Origin: Bradyrhizobium mercantei
Lineage (GTDB): Bacteria > Pseudomonadota > Alphaproteobacteria > Rhizobiales > Xanthobacteraceae
Reading direction: 5' to 3'
DNA length: 64,000 bases
Assembly (NCBI RefSeq): GCF_001982635.1
Contig: NZ_MKFI01000005.1
Location: 268,479-332,478, forward strand
Both the position numbers and the translations under genes were made by a program. The notes beneath the pieces are model-generated. The model searched no databases, was not told the origin of the DNA, and worked only from the letters and a program-made list of their open reading frames with translations. Shown here one piece after another: positions 44,383 to 53,540 of the stretch. The stretch's first letter is position 1. The number at the start of each line of letters is the position of its first letter.

Positions 44383-45492
44383 TCAGTTACTTTCATCGTT
44401 GCGAGCCGGACTGGCAGTCAGTCCGTTCAGGTTGAACACGCGCTTGGGGATGAGTTCGCCATTGCCAATCTCGGCAAGCGCGAGAAGCCGGCCTGCCACC
44501 GTGACATAGACTGTGCCGCTAGTATTGGGCGCATCCCGTCCGCGCAACAAAACGGCCTGGCCCCTGTGGAGCCTTGCCGCATCAGCCCGTGTGACGGCCA
44601 GTGCCGGGATGTCGTCCAGCGCGGTCTCAACGGGCATAAGCGCGTCGGCGAGGCTGCCCTCGCCCGACGCGGCTCTATTGCATAAAGCCTCCAACTGTTC
44701 CAGCGGAATCATGTCGGCCTCGGTAAACGGACCGACCAGGGTCCGCCGCAGGGCGCAGATATGGCCGAAACAGCCCAGAATTCGGCCCATATCGCGGGCC
44801 AACGCCCGGACATAGGTTCCCTTGCCGCACTCGGCTTCGAACACGGACTGTCCGTTATCTCCGTGTTCCACAAGGGTTAATTCGTGAATCTCGACCGGGC
44901 GGGGCTTCAGTTCCACGGTCTCGCCATCGCGCGCCAGATCATAGGCGCGCTCGCCCTGCACCTTGATGGCCGAGTATTGCGGCGGGATCTGCTCGATCAC
45001 CCCGGTGAAGCGCGGCAGCAGCTCGCGGATCGAATCGGCGGTCGGCCGGTTCTCGCTGGTCCGGACCGGCCGGCCCTCGGTGTCGTCGGTATCCCGCTCC
45101 TCGCCCCAGCAGACCGTGAAACGGTAGCGCTTGCGGCCGTCCATCACGAACGGCACCGTCTTGGTGGCCTCGCCGAGTGCGATCGGCAGGCCGCCGGAGG
45201 CGAGCGGATCGAGGGTGCCGGCATGGCCGGCGCGCTTGGCCTGGAACAGGCGCTTGAGCACGGCGACCGCCTGGGTCGAGGTCATCCCGATCGGCTTGTC
45301 GAGCACGACCCAGCCATGGACGTCGCGCTTGTCGCGGCGCGGCTGCTGGTTCTGCTTGCCGTGCTTCTGGCGCGGGTCGTTGTTGGTGCGGCGCGCATCG
45401 TCGCTGCGCTGGCCGGCAAAAGCATCCCGCTCAGCGTCGCGCGCGTCGGAATCCTTCGCGTCGATCACGCTGTTGGTCGTCATCACAGTCAT
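44383..45492 (-). CDS. truB: tRNA pseudouridine(55) synthase
   Basis: TruB (369 residues) makes pseudouridine 55 in the T-loop of tRNAs. The catalytic Asp is in GHAGTLDPLASGGLPIALGE, preceded by WVVLDKPIGMTSTQAV. The C-terminal PUA-like part follows. About 58 charged residues (rich in Asp, Arg and Gln) precede the catalytic domain; such an extension is not in the E. coli enzyme. The ATG at 45490-45492 shares ATGA with the rbfA stop; an ATG three codons on is an alternative. Confidence 0.95.
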   Translation of the reverse strand: MTVMTTNSVIDAKDSDARDAERDAFAGQRSDDARRTNNDPRQKHGKQNQQPRRDKRDVHGWVVLDKPIGMTSTQAVAVLKRLFQAKRAGHAGTLDPLASGGLPIALGEATKTVPFVMDGRKRYRFTVCWGEERDTDDTEGRPVRTSENRPTADSIRELLPRFTGVIEQIPPQYSAIKVQGERAYDLARDGETVELKPRPVEIHELTLVEHGDNGQSVFEAECGKGTYVRALARDMGRILGCFGHICALRRTLVGPFTEADMIPLEQLEALCNRAASGEGSLADALMPVETALDDIPALAVTRADAARLHRGQAVLLRGRDAPNTSGTVYVTVAGRLLALAEIGNGELIPKRVFNLNGLTASPARNDESN

Positions 45493-45902
45493 TCCTCGTC
45501 GTCCGAATCGGGTGCAAGGTCTCGCTGCACCGCAGGTGTCCGCAGTAGTTTCTCGATGCGCGCCGCCTCGTCGAACCGTTCATCGACGCGGAAGCGAATG
45601 TCGGGGGCAAATTTCAGGTTGACGCGGTGCGCGATCTCGCCGCGAAGGAACTTCTTGTTGCGCTCGAGCGCTGAGATCACCGTGTCGGTGTCGCGGCCGC
45701 CGAGCGGCATCACGTAGATCGTCGCGAGCTTCAGGTCCGGCGACATGCGCACCTCGGGAACGGTGATGATGTGGCCTTCGAGATCGGGATCGTGGACCTC
45801 ACCCTGCGACAGAATCTCGGCAACCGCATGGCGAACCGTTTCACCGACGCGCAGCTGACGTTGCGAGCCGCCGGGGCTGGAACTCTTCTTTTGACGGGGC
45901 AT
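45489..45902 (-). CDS. rbfA: Ribosome-binding factor A
   Basis: RbfA (137 residues) is a KH-like factor for late 30S maturation. The family pattern VRHAVAEILSQGEVHDPDL, VPEVRMSPDLKLATIYVMP and FAPDIRFRVDERFDEA is visible. The start MPRQKKSSS was chosen because about 40 upstream residues in the frame show no family likeness. It lies about 175 bases after infB and overlaps truB by ATGA. Confidence 0.95.
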   Translation of the reverse strand: MPRQKKSSSPGGSQRQLRVGETVRHAVAEILSQGEVHDPDLEGHIITVPEVRMSPDLKLATIYVMPLGGRDTDTVISALERNKKFLRGEIAHRVNLKFAPDIRFRVDERFDEAARIEKLLRTPAVQRDLAPDSDDEE

Positions 45903-46077
45903 GACCTTCTTCCAAAACCGTCGCGCCCGCAGGCCCAAGGCCGCGGGCATCAATGTCGTAGCTTTGCGTTCAATCGGACAATGCGCTGGCGGCCGGACCA
46001 AAGTCCGGCCACGCCGTCGCATTTTCAGTCAAATGGACCCAACGCTTAGTAAGATCTGCGCTTCGTAAGATTTGGAC

Positions 46078-48780
46078 TTACAGAGAGCGCTGGATCGTCT
46101 CGATGCGGTAACATTCGATCACGTCGCCGACACGCATGTCGCCGTAGTTCTCGAATGCCATGCCACACTCCTGGCCGGCGACCACTTCCTTCACTTCATC
46201 CTTGAAGCGCTTCAGCGTCGACAGCTTGCCTTCGTGCACCACGACGTTGTCGCGGATCAGGCGAACGTTGGCGCCGCGTTCCACGGTGCCGTCGGTGACG
46301 CGGCAACCCGCGACCTTGCCGACCTTGGAAATGTTGAACACTTCCAGGATCTGCGCGTTGCCCAGCATGGTTTCGCGCAGCGTGGGCGCGAGCAGGCCGG
46401 ACATCGCCTTTTTGATGTCATCCACGAGATCGTAGATGATGTTGTAGTAGCGGATCTCGATGCCGTTGCGCTTGGCCGCGGCCGCCGCTTCCTTGTTGGC
46501 TCGGACCGAGAAGCCGATGATCGCGGCGTTGAAGCCCTCCGCCAGCGTGACGTCGGACTCCGAGATGCCGCCGACGCCGGCATGCAGGATGCGGGCGGCG
46601 ACTTCGTCGGTGCCGAGCTTCTCCAGCGAGCCCAGGATCGCTTCCAGCGAGCCCTGCACGTCGGCCTTGACGATCAGCGGGAACTCCTTGCGGCCCGCGG
46701 TCTTCAGCTGCGACATCATCTGCTCGAGCGAGCCGCGCATGCCGGAAATCGAGGCCGCGGCGTTCTCGCGCTTCTGGTGCGCGCGGTAGCTCGTGACCTG
46801 ACGGGCGCGGGCTTCGTTCTCGACCACGGCGAGACGATCGCCGGCTTCCGGCGGACCGTTGAAGCCGAGCACCTCGACCGGCACGGACGGACCGGCCTCT
46901 TCGAGATTCTCGCCCTGGTCGGAGATCAGCGCGCGGACGCGGCCCATCTCGGCGCCTGCCACGATGATGTCGCCGACGCGCAGCGTGCCGCGCTGCACCA
47001 GCACGGTCGCGACCGGACCGCGGCCGCGATCGAGCTTGGCTTCGATCACGGTGCCTTCCGCCGGACGCTCCGAATTGGTCTTCAGATCGAGGATTTCGGC
47101 CTGCAGCGCGATCATCTCGAGCAGCTTGTCGAGATTGGTCTTGTTCTTCGCCGAGACCTCGACGTCGACGACGTCGCCACCGAGCGATTCGACCTGCACC
47201 TCGTACTGCAGCAATTCGGTGCGCACGCGCTCCGGCCGCGCATCCGGCTTGTCGATCTTGTTGATCGCCACGATCATCGGCACCTTCGCCGCCTTGGCGT
47301 GGTTGATCGCCTCGATCGTCTGCGGCATCACGCCGTCATCGGCCGCGACCACCAGCACGACGATGTCGGTGACCTTGGCGCCGCGGGCGCGCATCGCGGT
47401 GAACGCGGCGTGGCCGGGCGTGTCGATGAAGGTGATCTTGGTGCCGGTTTCGGGCGACAGCACTTGATAGGCGCCGATATGCTGGGTGATGCCGCCCGCT
47501 TCGCCGGACACCACGTTGGCGTGGCGCAGCGCGTCGAGCAGCGAGGTCTTGCCATGGTCGACGTGGCCCATGACGGTGACGACAGGCGAACGCGGCTCGG
47601 TGTCAGTCGAATCGTCGACGATGTCGAACAGGCCCTCTTCGACGTCCGACGCGGCGACGCGCTTGACGCTGTGGCCGAGCTCTTCGGCGATCAGTTGCGC
47701 GGTGTCGGCATCGATCACGTCGGTGATCTTGTGCATCGCGCCCTGCTTCATCAGCATGCGAATGACGTCGACCGCGCGCTCCGACATGCGGTTCGCGAGT
47801 TCCTGGATCGTGATCGCTTCCGGGATGGTGACTTCGCGGATCAGCTTTTCCTTGGGTTCGTTCGACGCATGCCCCTTCAGGCGCTGGGTGCGGCGGCGGA
47901 ACGAGGCGATCGAGCGCTCGCGCACGTCGTCGGCATTGAGCGCGGTGGTCAGCGTGAGACGGCCGCGCTCTTTCTGCGGACCGGGCTTGTGGGTGGTCTT
48001 CGGAGCCGCGACGGGGCGCACGGCGCCGCCGGGGCGGCGCACCATGCGCGGACCTTCGTCTTCGTCGGGCCCGGCCGCAACCGCCGCCGGCCTCGGCGCG
48101 GAGGCCGGGGTGCGCGCGGTTGTCGTGGTCGTCGGGCGTGCTGCGGGCGCACGGGCGGCCGGAGCCGATGCAGGTGCGGGCGTCGCGGGCCTGGCCGGTG
48201 CGGCAGCGGCGGGCGCAGCACCAGGCTTGGCCTCGCCTTCGCCGAAGCGGCGCTTGGCCTCAACCTCGGCCTTGCGCTTGGCCTCTTCCTCGTGGCGGTG
48301 ACGTTCTTCTTCCGCCTTGCGGCGGGCCTCGGCGGCCTCGCGCTCTGCCTTCTCGGCAGCCTCGCGGACGGCGCGGCGCTTGGCTTCCTCTTCGGCCTGG
48401 CGGCGCTCCTCGATGTCACGCTGCCGCGCATCGGCAAGTGCGCTGGCACGCGCGGAGCGCTCGTCTTCGGTCAAGGTCGGCAGCACCACGCCGGAGCGGG
48501 TGTTGCGCTGTTGCTGGCCGGGAGGCGGGCCCGAGGGGCGGCCCTGCGGCGGCCGGGGAGCGGGCGCCACCGGCTTTGCAACCACGGGCTCCGGCGCATG
48601 CGCCTCACCGGGGCCATCGCCACCGACGCGGCGCTTGCCGCGCTTCTCGACCACGACCTGCTTGGTCCGGCCGTGGCTGAAGCTCTGGCGCACGGTGCCC
48701 GTCTCGACGCGCGGCTTCAGCGACAACGTCTTGCTCGGAACACTCAAAGTCTTGTCGCCAGGGGTCTTGGTATCAACCAT
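46078..48780 (-). CDS. infB: Translation initiation factor IF-2
   Basis: IF-2 (900 residues) brings fMet-tRNA to the 30S subunit and promotes subunit joining. The first 300 residues are low-complexity: an early Lys/Arg part, a long charged helix rich in Ala/Glu/Arg/Lys, and Pro/Ala-rich stretches. The GTPase domain has VTVMGHVDHGKTSLLDALR, DTPGHAAFTAMRARGA and NKIDKPDA, followed by domains II-IV (SRV of SGLLAPTLRE). The ATG matches the family start MVDTKTPGDKTL. Confidence 0.97.
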   Translation of the reverse strand: MVDTKTPGDKTLSVPSKTLSLKPRVETGTVRQSFSHGRTKQVVVEKRGKRRVGGDGPGEAHAPEPVVAKPVAPAPRPPQGRPSGPPPGQQQRNTRSGVVLPTLTEDERSARASALADARQRDIEERRQAEEEAKRRAVREAAEKAEREAAEARRKAEEERHRHEEEAKRKAEVEAKRRFGEGEAKPGAAPAAAAPARPATPAPASAPAARAPAARPTTTTTARTPASAPRPAAVAAGPDEDEGPRMVRRPGGAVRPVAAPKTTHKPGPQKERGRLTLTTALNADDVRERSIASFRRRTQRLKGHASNEPKEKLIREVTIPEAITIQELANRMSERAVDVIRMLMKQGAMHKITDVIDADTAQLIAEELGHSVKRVAASDVEEGLFDIVDDSTDTEPRSPVVTVMGHVDHGKTSLLDALRHANVVSGEAGGITQHIGAYQVLSPETGTKITFIDTPGHAAFTAMRARGAKVTDIVVLVVAADDGVMPQTIEAINHAKAAKVPMIVAINKIDKPDARPERVRTELLQYEVQVESLGGDVVDVEVSAKNKTNLDKLLEMIALQAEILDLKTNSERPAEGTVIEAKLDRGRGPVATVLVQRGTLRVGDIIVAGAEMGRVRALISDQGENLEEAGPSVPVEVLGFNGPPEAGDRLAVVENEARARQVTSYRAHQKRENAAASISGMRGSLEQMMSQLKTAGRKEFPLIVKADVQGSLEAILGSLEKLGTDEVAARILHAGVGGISESDVTLAEGFNAAIIGFSVRANKEAAAAAKRNGIEIRYYNIIYDLVDDIKKAMSGLLAPTLRETMLGNAQILEVFNISKVGKVAGCRVTDGTVERGANVRLIRDNVVVHEGKLSTLKRFKDEVKEVVAGQECGMAFENYGDMRVGDVIECYRIETIQRSL

Positions 48781-48849
48781 TCAGCAGTCCTAATCTCGTT
48801 TCGCTGTGCGTTTGCCGCACAAATCCTTCAACGTGTCGTCGTTTGCTGA

Positions 48850-48891
48850 GCATGATCCGGTCGGAAAGACGGCATCCGCCTTCCTGGATCA
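48850..48891. repeat. 'GCATGATCCGG' repeat, degenerate copy
   Basis: GCATGATCCGGTCGGAAAG at the left and CTGGATCA at the right, in the 108-base gap between the ylxR-like gene and infB. Copy less complete than the others. Confidence 0.5.
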
Positions 48892-49575
48892 GGCTCTGGA
48901 ATTTCTGGCCGCTTCGGCGGTCTTGTCGTCGTCGGCCATCCGGTATCGGACCAGCATCTGGCAGCGCGACAGGAACGTCTTGCTCGCCGGGCCCGCGAGC
49001 AGCGCAGCATGTATCACATTTGACCGCCCAAGTGCCAAATCCAATTCGTCCGACGTCAAAACATTGACGACGGGGATTACCGGCGATTCACCACGTTTTC
49101 CGCCTCTTTGCCTGACGATCGCGTCCAATTTGCGGATTCCGTCCGCCGCGCCGTCCGAAGCGTGGATCAGGGCTGCGGTTTCGTTCCGGTTGAGTGCGTC
49201 CTCGACCTTGCCGAAGCCCGAGACGACCTGGCCGGCCTTGGCGGCCATCGCCAGGGCCTCGGTGACGCTGCGCACCAGGAGTGTGTCGGTGTCGGTGGGA
49301 AGGGTCGGCGCGACACGGACATCGCGCTTGAATCCCTTGCTAAATTGGTGACGGCGGACCGCTTCCGCAACACTGCGCCGCGACGCGGAAACCCATAATC
49401 CGCGACCGGGCAGCTTGCGCTTCAGATCCGGGACCACCTCGCCCGTGGGCGCGATGACGAACCGGATCAGCTCGTCGATCGGACGCACCTCGCGGCTGAC
49501 CGCGCACATCCGCGTGGTCGCGGACTTCTGCGTCCGCGGCCCATCGTCGAGATCGGGGTCAGCCTGAGCGAGCAT
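48889..49575 (-). CDS. YlxR-like RNA-binding protein with L7Ae-like second domain
   Basis: A 228-residue protein of the nusA operon. Residues about 20-90 are a YlxR/DUF448 domain (CAVSREVRPIDELIRFV, LPGRGLWVSASRRSV). The C-terminal half (from about 100) resembles an L7Ae/L30e-like RNA-binding fold, with LGRSNVIHAALLAGPASKTF. The two-domain form is usual in Alphaproteobacteria. Its function is not settled; it is thought to bind RNA or modulate transcription or RNase P. It lies 15 bases after nusA. Confidence 0.9.
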   Translation of the reverse strand: MLAQADPDLDDGPRTQKSATTRMCAVSREVRPIDELIRFVIAPTGEVVPDLKRKLPGRGLWVSASRRSVAEAVRRHQFSKGFKRDVRVAPTLPTDTDTLLVRSVTEALAMAAKAGQVVSGFGKVEDALNRNETAALIHASDGAADGIRKLDAIVRQRGGKRGESPVIPVVNVLTSDELDLALGRSNVIHAALLAGPASKTFLSRCQMLVRYRMADDDKTAEAARNSRA

Positions 49576-49590
49576 CCGTTGGGCATCTCC

Positions 49591-51204
49591 TTACGACGCC
49601 GTTTCTGCTTCGGCGGCCTCGGCCTCCTCGGCAGGCTTGGCGAGATCGGCCTCGGTGATCCAGCCGGCCTTCAGACGGGCCTGCATGATCATCGCCTCGG
49701 CCTCGTCGCGCGACATCTCGATGCCGTCGAGGAACCCGGCATGCTTGGTCGGCTCGCCGCCTTCCTTGCGTTCGGTCCAGCCGACCAGATCGTCGGTGGC
49801 GCAGCCGGCGAGATCTTCGACGGTCTTCACGTCGTTCTCGCCGAGCTTCACCATCATCTTGCCGGTGATGCCGGGCACGTCCTTCATGGCGTCCTCGACG
49901 CCGAGTTCCTTGCGCTTGGCCTCCAGCTCGGCCTCGAGCTGCTCGAGATATTCGCGGGCACGGGTCTGCAGCTCGGTCGCGGTCTCCTCGTCGAAACCCT
50001 CGATGCCGGCGAGTTCCTTGACGTCGACCAGCGCGAGTTCCTCGACCGAGGTGAAGCCTTCGGAGGCGAGCAGCTGGCCGACCACCTCGTCGACATTGAG
50101 CGCTTCCATGAACACGCGGGTCGAGTTCTCGAAGTCGGCCTGGCGGCGCTCCGACTCTTCCTGCTCGGTCAGGATGTCGATGTCCCAGCCGGTCAGCTGC
50201 GAGGCGAGGCGGACGTTCTGGCCGCGACGGCCGATCGCCAGCGACAGCTGGTTGTTGGTGTCGGGGACCACGACCTCGATGCGCTCGCGGTCCTCGTCGA
50301 TCACGACCTTGGCGACTTCAGCCGGCGCCAGCGCGTTGACGACGAAGGTCGCGATGTCCGGCGACCACGGGATAATGTCGATCTTCTCGCCCTGCAGCTC
50401 GTTGACCACGGCCTGCACGCGCGAGCCGCGCATGCCGACGCAGGCGCCGACCGGGTCGACCGAGGAATCGCGCGAGATCACGCCGATCTTGGCGCGCGAG
50501 CCCGGATCGCGGGCGACCGCCTTGATCTCGACGATGCCGTCGTAGATTTCCGGCACTTCCTGCGCGAACAGCTTCGCCATGAACTGCGGATGGGTGCGCG
50601 ACAGGAAGATCTGCGGACCGCGGGTCTCGCGGCGGACGTCGAAGATATAGGCGCGGACGCGGTCGCCGTTGCGGAATACTTCGCGCGGCAGCATCTCGTC
50701 GCGGCGCACGATCGCTTCGCCGCGGCCGAGGTCGACGATCACGCTGCCATATTCGACGCGCTTGACGATGCCGTTGACGATGTCGCCGATGCGGTCCTTG
50801 AATTCCTGGTACTGCCGGTCACGCTCGGCCTCGCGCACCTTCTGCACGATCACCTGCTTGGCGGACTGCGCGGCGATGCGGCCGTATTCCAGCGGCGGCA
50901 GCGTGTCGGCGATGGTGTCACCGACCTGGGCGCCCGGATTGGCGCGCTGCGCGTCGATCAGCGAAATCTGGTTGGAGGAGTTCTCGACGACGTCGACCAC
51001 CAGCATGTGGCGCGTCAGCCGAAGCTCGCCCTTCTTGGCATCGATCTCGGCATGGACGTCGGTCTCGCTGCCGTAGCGGGCGCGGGCGGCCTTGGCGATG
51101 GCGTCTTCCATCGCCGCGATCACGATGGAGCGGTCGATCGACTTTTCGCGCGCAACTGCGTCTGCGATCTGCAGCAGTTCGAGTTTGTTGGCGCTGACTG
51201 CCAT
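49591..51204 (-). CDS. nusA: Transcription elongation/termination factor NusA
   Basis: NusA (537 residues) binds RNA polymerase and modulates pausing, termination and antitermination. The N-terminal RNAP-binding domain (LLQIADAVAREKSIDRSIVI) is followed by an S1 domain, two KH domains (GACVGMRGSRVQAVVNEL, LSLAIGRRGQNVRLA) and C-terminal helix-hairpin-helix repeats (VEELALVDVKELAGIEGFDE), ending in an acidic tail. It starts four bases after the rimP stop. Confidence 0.97.
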   Translation of the reverse strand: MAVSANKLELLQIADAVAREKSIDRSIVIAAMEDAIAKAARARYGSETDVHAEIDAKKGELRLTRHMLVVDVVENSSNQISLIDAQRANPGAQVGDTIADTLPPLEYGRIAAQSAKQVIVQKVREAERDRQYQEFKDRIGDIVNGIVKRVEYGSVIVDLGRGEAIVRRDEMLPREVFRNGDRVRAYIFDVRRETRGPQIFLSRTHPQFMAKLFAQEVPEIYDGIVEIKAVARDPGSRAKIGVISRDSSVDPVGACVGMRGSRVQAVVNELQGEKIDIIPWSPDIATFVVNALAPAEVAKVVIDEDRERIEVVVPDTNNQLSLAIGRRGQNVRLASQLTGWDIDILTEQEESERRQADFENSTRVFMEALNVDEVVGQLLASEGFTSVEELALVDVKELAGIEGFDEETATELQTRAREYLEQLEAELEAKRKELGVEDAMKDVPGITGKMMVKLGENDVKTVEDLAGCATDDLVGWTERKEGGEPTKHAGFLDGIEMSRDEAEAMIMQARLKAGWITEADLAKPAEEAEAAEAETAS

Positions 51205-51207
51205 GGC

Positions 51208-51984
51208 TTAGTCTCCTTCGAATGGATCGGTCTCGCCACGGCGCGCGCGCTCGGCGGCCAGGCGGTGCTTTTTGGTGTTGGTCGGCTCCGGCTTCTTGGC
51301 CGGCTTGTGACCAGGCTTGGGCTTCGGCTTCTGGCTCTTCGTCGGATCGCTCTTCCTGGCGTGCGCCGGCTGCGGCGGCGCGAGGCCGAGCTCGCGGCGC
51401 AGCTCGCGCTCGGCGGCCTTGCCGCGGCGCATCGATTCCTCGATCAGCTCGTCGGTCAGCACCAGCCGTGCGTCCGAAATGTCCTCCATCACCAGGAGAA
51501 CCTCGGCGTCCTCGGCGGGACGCGGATCGTCGCGCTTGACGCGCACCGCATTGCCCTCGACCCCGGCGAGCTGGCCGCGGAATCGCTTGCGGCCCTGATG
51601 CGCGACCGCCATCTCGATCTTCACGAGATGCCCGGTGTAGCGCTCGAAGTCGGAGCGGCGCACCAGCGGGCGGTCGATGCCGGGCGACGAGATTTCCAGC
51701 CGGTAGGCGCGCTCGATCGGGTCGGCGACATCGAGCACCGGCGACAGCGCGCGCGAGATCGCCTCGCAATCCTCGAGCTGCATCGAGCCGTCGGGCCGTT
51801 CCGCCATGATCTGCACCGTGCAGCCGGCATCGCCCGAGACCTTGATGCGCACCAGCCGATAGCCCATGCCCTGCAGCACAGGCACTGCGACCGCGGCGAC
51901 GCGCGCCGCGACCCCGGGCTCGACGACGAGCCTGGGCTCGGCGAGCAGTTCGGTGTCCACGGTCGTGGCGGTCGGATCGGTCAT
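51208..51984 (-). CDS. rimP: Ribosome maturation factor RimP
   Basis: RimP (258 residues) aids 30S maturation. The family motifs appear as ALSPVLDVADPIERAYRLEI and SSPGIDRPLVRRSDFERYTG, then a C-terminal SH3-like domain. A Lys/Pro-rich basic tail of about 50 residues (KSQKPKPKPGHKPAKKPEP) extends beyond the E. coli protein. ATG at 51982-51984 is used; the frame also has a TTG four codons upstream. It heads the rimP-nusA-ylxR-infB-rbfA-truB-rpsO-pnp operon. Confidence 0.95.
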   Translation of the reverse strand: MTDPTATTVDTELLAEPRLVVEPGVAARVAAVAVPVLQGMGYRLVRIKVSGDAGCTVQIMAERPDGSMQLEDCEAISRALSPVLDVADPIERAYRLEISSPGIDRPLVRRSDFERYTGHLVKIEMAVAHQGRKRFRGQLAGVEGNAVRVKRDDPRPAEDAEVLLVMEDISDARLVLTDELIEESMRRGKAAERELRRELGLAPPQPAHARKSDPTKSQKPKPKPGHKPAKKPEPTNTKKHRLAAERARRGETDPFEGD

Positions 51985-52341
51985 ATCCAGTGTCAAAGGC
52001 TGTCTTGGGTCTTTTTGGGTCTAATTGCTGCTGAGGTCTGTTGTGTTGTTCAGGTGGCCTTAAGGGGCCGCTAACGCTACCCAAACTGGACCCGGCCTCG
52101 GCTCGGTCCCGTCAGGTAATAAAAAAGAGCGGGTCCCGGGGGGCCCACTCTCCTACGCGATCGTATGAGATACCATAAGTTGCGGTGGATATAGCTCTTT
52201 TGGCGGGGTCCGGCAAGGCCTCCGGGTCCGGCGGAACGCGATTTTGCGGCTCGGAGGGGTCGGGTTCGATCTAACCCTCCGTTTACGAACGGGACCATAG
52301 ATTGCCGAAAATCGGCAGAAGTCGCCGGTTGGACAAGGCTC
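51985..52341. other. Divergent region between rimP and the DUF2336 gene
   Basis: The 357 bases contain no protein gene I can support. On the minus strand there is a strong intrinsic terminator at 52121-52151, well upstream of the rimP start. The stretch 52152-52341 upstream of it could be a leader or encode a small RNA. No tRNA is seen, although a tRNA precedes rimP in some bacteria. Confidence 0.55.
52121..52151 (-). terminator. Intrinsic terminator upstream of rimP
   Basis: On the minus strand AGAGTGGGCCC pairs with GGGACCCGCTCT (about 12 pairs with one mismatch and one G-T), followed by six T residues and TATT. Both stem and T-run are convincing. It sits about 137 bases before the rimP ATG on the same strand. 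Confidence 0.75.
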
Positions 52342-53412
52342 ATGACGACAGCCCCCGCGCTGATCCCGGAACTCGACGACATCGTTCGCCGCGGCGACCC
52401 CAAGCGCCGCGCCGAGGCCGCGCGGCGGCTCGGCGAGTTGTTCCTGCAGGGCGCCGCGAGCTTCCGCCCCGACCATATCGACCTGTTCGACGGGGTACTG
52501 ACCAGCCTGGTGCCGCATGCCGAGCTGGCGGCGCGGATCGATTTCGCCGAACGGCTCGCCCCGCTCGCCAATGCGCCGCGGCATCTGGTCGGGCAACTCG
52601 CCCGCGACGACGAGGTCGCGATCGCAGGCCCGGTGCTGCGCCGATCGCCGGTGATCGACGAAAAGGTGCTGGTCGAGATCGCCACTGCCAAGGGCCAGGG
52701 CCATCTGCTGGCGATGGCCGAGCGATCGAAGCTCTCGACCGCGCTGACCGATGTCCTCGTCCGTCGCGGTGATCGCGATGTGATCCGATGCGCGGCCGGC
52801 AATGCCGGCGCTGCGTTCTCGGACGCGTCCTTCACGACGCTGGTGCGGCGCGCCGGCCAGGACGGCGTGCTGACGCTGCGGATCGGCCGCCGCGATGATC
52901 TTCCGCCCGTGCATCTGAAGAGCCTGCTGGCCGGCTCGATCGACGTCATCCGCCGCCGGTTGCATCATGTCGCCAAGCCGGAACGGCAAGCCGAGATCAA
53001 GCTCGCGATGAGCGAGATCGAAGGCGTCGTCGTGCAGGTCGAGGGCCGCGATTTCGCTCCCGCGCAGCGCGCGATCCTGGCGCTGCACCGCGCCGGCGAA
53101 TTGAACGAGGCCGCGGTGCTCGGCTTCGCAAAGGCTTTCAAATACGAGGAATGCGTCGCCGCGCTCGCCGCGATGACCAGCGTGAAGATCGTCTCGCTCG
53201 ATCGCCTGATCTCCGGCGATCGTTACGATCCGATCCTGATCGCCAGCAAGACGATCGGCTTCGAATGGCCGACCGTGCGCGCCCTGATCCTGATGCGGCT
53301 CGGGCCCAACCGCGTGCCGTCACCGGCCGATATCGAGGGTGCGCGGGTCAACTTCACGCGCCTGATGCCGTCAACGGCGCAGCGCGTGGTGGATTTCTGG
53401 AAGTCGCGCTAG
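52342..53412 (+). CDS. DUF2336 domain protein
   Basis: A 356-residue, mostly helical protein of the DUF2336 family, which is found in Alphaproteobacteria. HEAT-like repeats are suggested by recurring segments such as RRSPVIDEKVLVEIATAKGQ, VLVRRGDRDVIRCAAGN and a similar one at FTTLVRRAGQDGVL. No catalytic motif is visible and its role is not known. It is divergent from rimP. A cluster of repeats follows its stop. Confidence 0.87.
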   Translation: MTTAPALIPELDDIVRRGDPKRRAEAARRLGELFLQGAASFRPDHIDLFDGVLTSLVPHAELAARIDFAERLAPLANAPRHLVGQLARDDEVAIAGPVLRRSPVIDEKVLVEIATAKGQGHLLAMAERSKLSTALTDVLVRRGDRDVIRCAAGNAGAAFSDASFTTLVRRAGQDGVLTLRIGRRDDLPPVHLKSLLAGSIDVIRRRLHHVAKPERQAEIKLAMSEIEGVVVQVEGRDFAPAQRAILALHRAGELNEAAVLGFAKAFKYEECVAALAAMTSVKIVSLDRLISGDRYDPILIASKTIGFEWPTVRALILMRLGPNRVPSPADIEGARVNFTRLMPSTAQRVVDFWKSR

Positions 53413-53434
53413 CTGGCAAAGCGACTCTTCATTC

Positions 53435-53540
53435 CGTCATCCTGAGGTGCGAGCCTCTTCGGCGAGCCTCGAAGGATGAACGGCCCCGCCGGTGGCCGTC
53501 GACCCTTCGAGACGCGCGTTCCGCGCTCCTCAGGGTGACG
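53435..53540. repeat. 'CGTCATCCTGAGG' bipartite repeat
   Basis: Begins CGTCATCCTGAGGTGCGAGC and ends CTCCTCAGGGTGACG, with the inner pair CTTCGGCGAGCCTCGAAGGATG and CGACCCTTCGAGACGCGCG (shortened). It is bounded on the right by the coding remnant and ends about one base before the remnant's open frame. Confidence 0.75.

Noticed and set aside
46072..48849. Plus-strand frame of 925 codons opposite infB
   Set aside because: Antisense to infB with full GTPase motifs; repeats of Gly/Arg/Ala come from the IF-2 low-complexity region.
49579..52074. Plus-strand frame of 831 codons opposite nusA and rimP
   Set aside because: Antisense mirror of two conserved genes; no recognisable domain.
51985..52341. 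tRNA gene upstream of rimP
   Set aside because: No cloverleaf or T-loop GGTTCAA pattern could be found.
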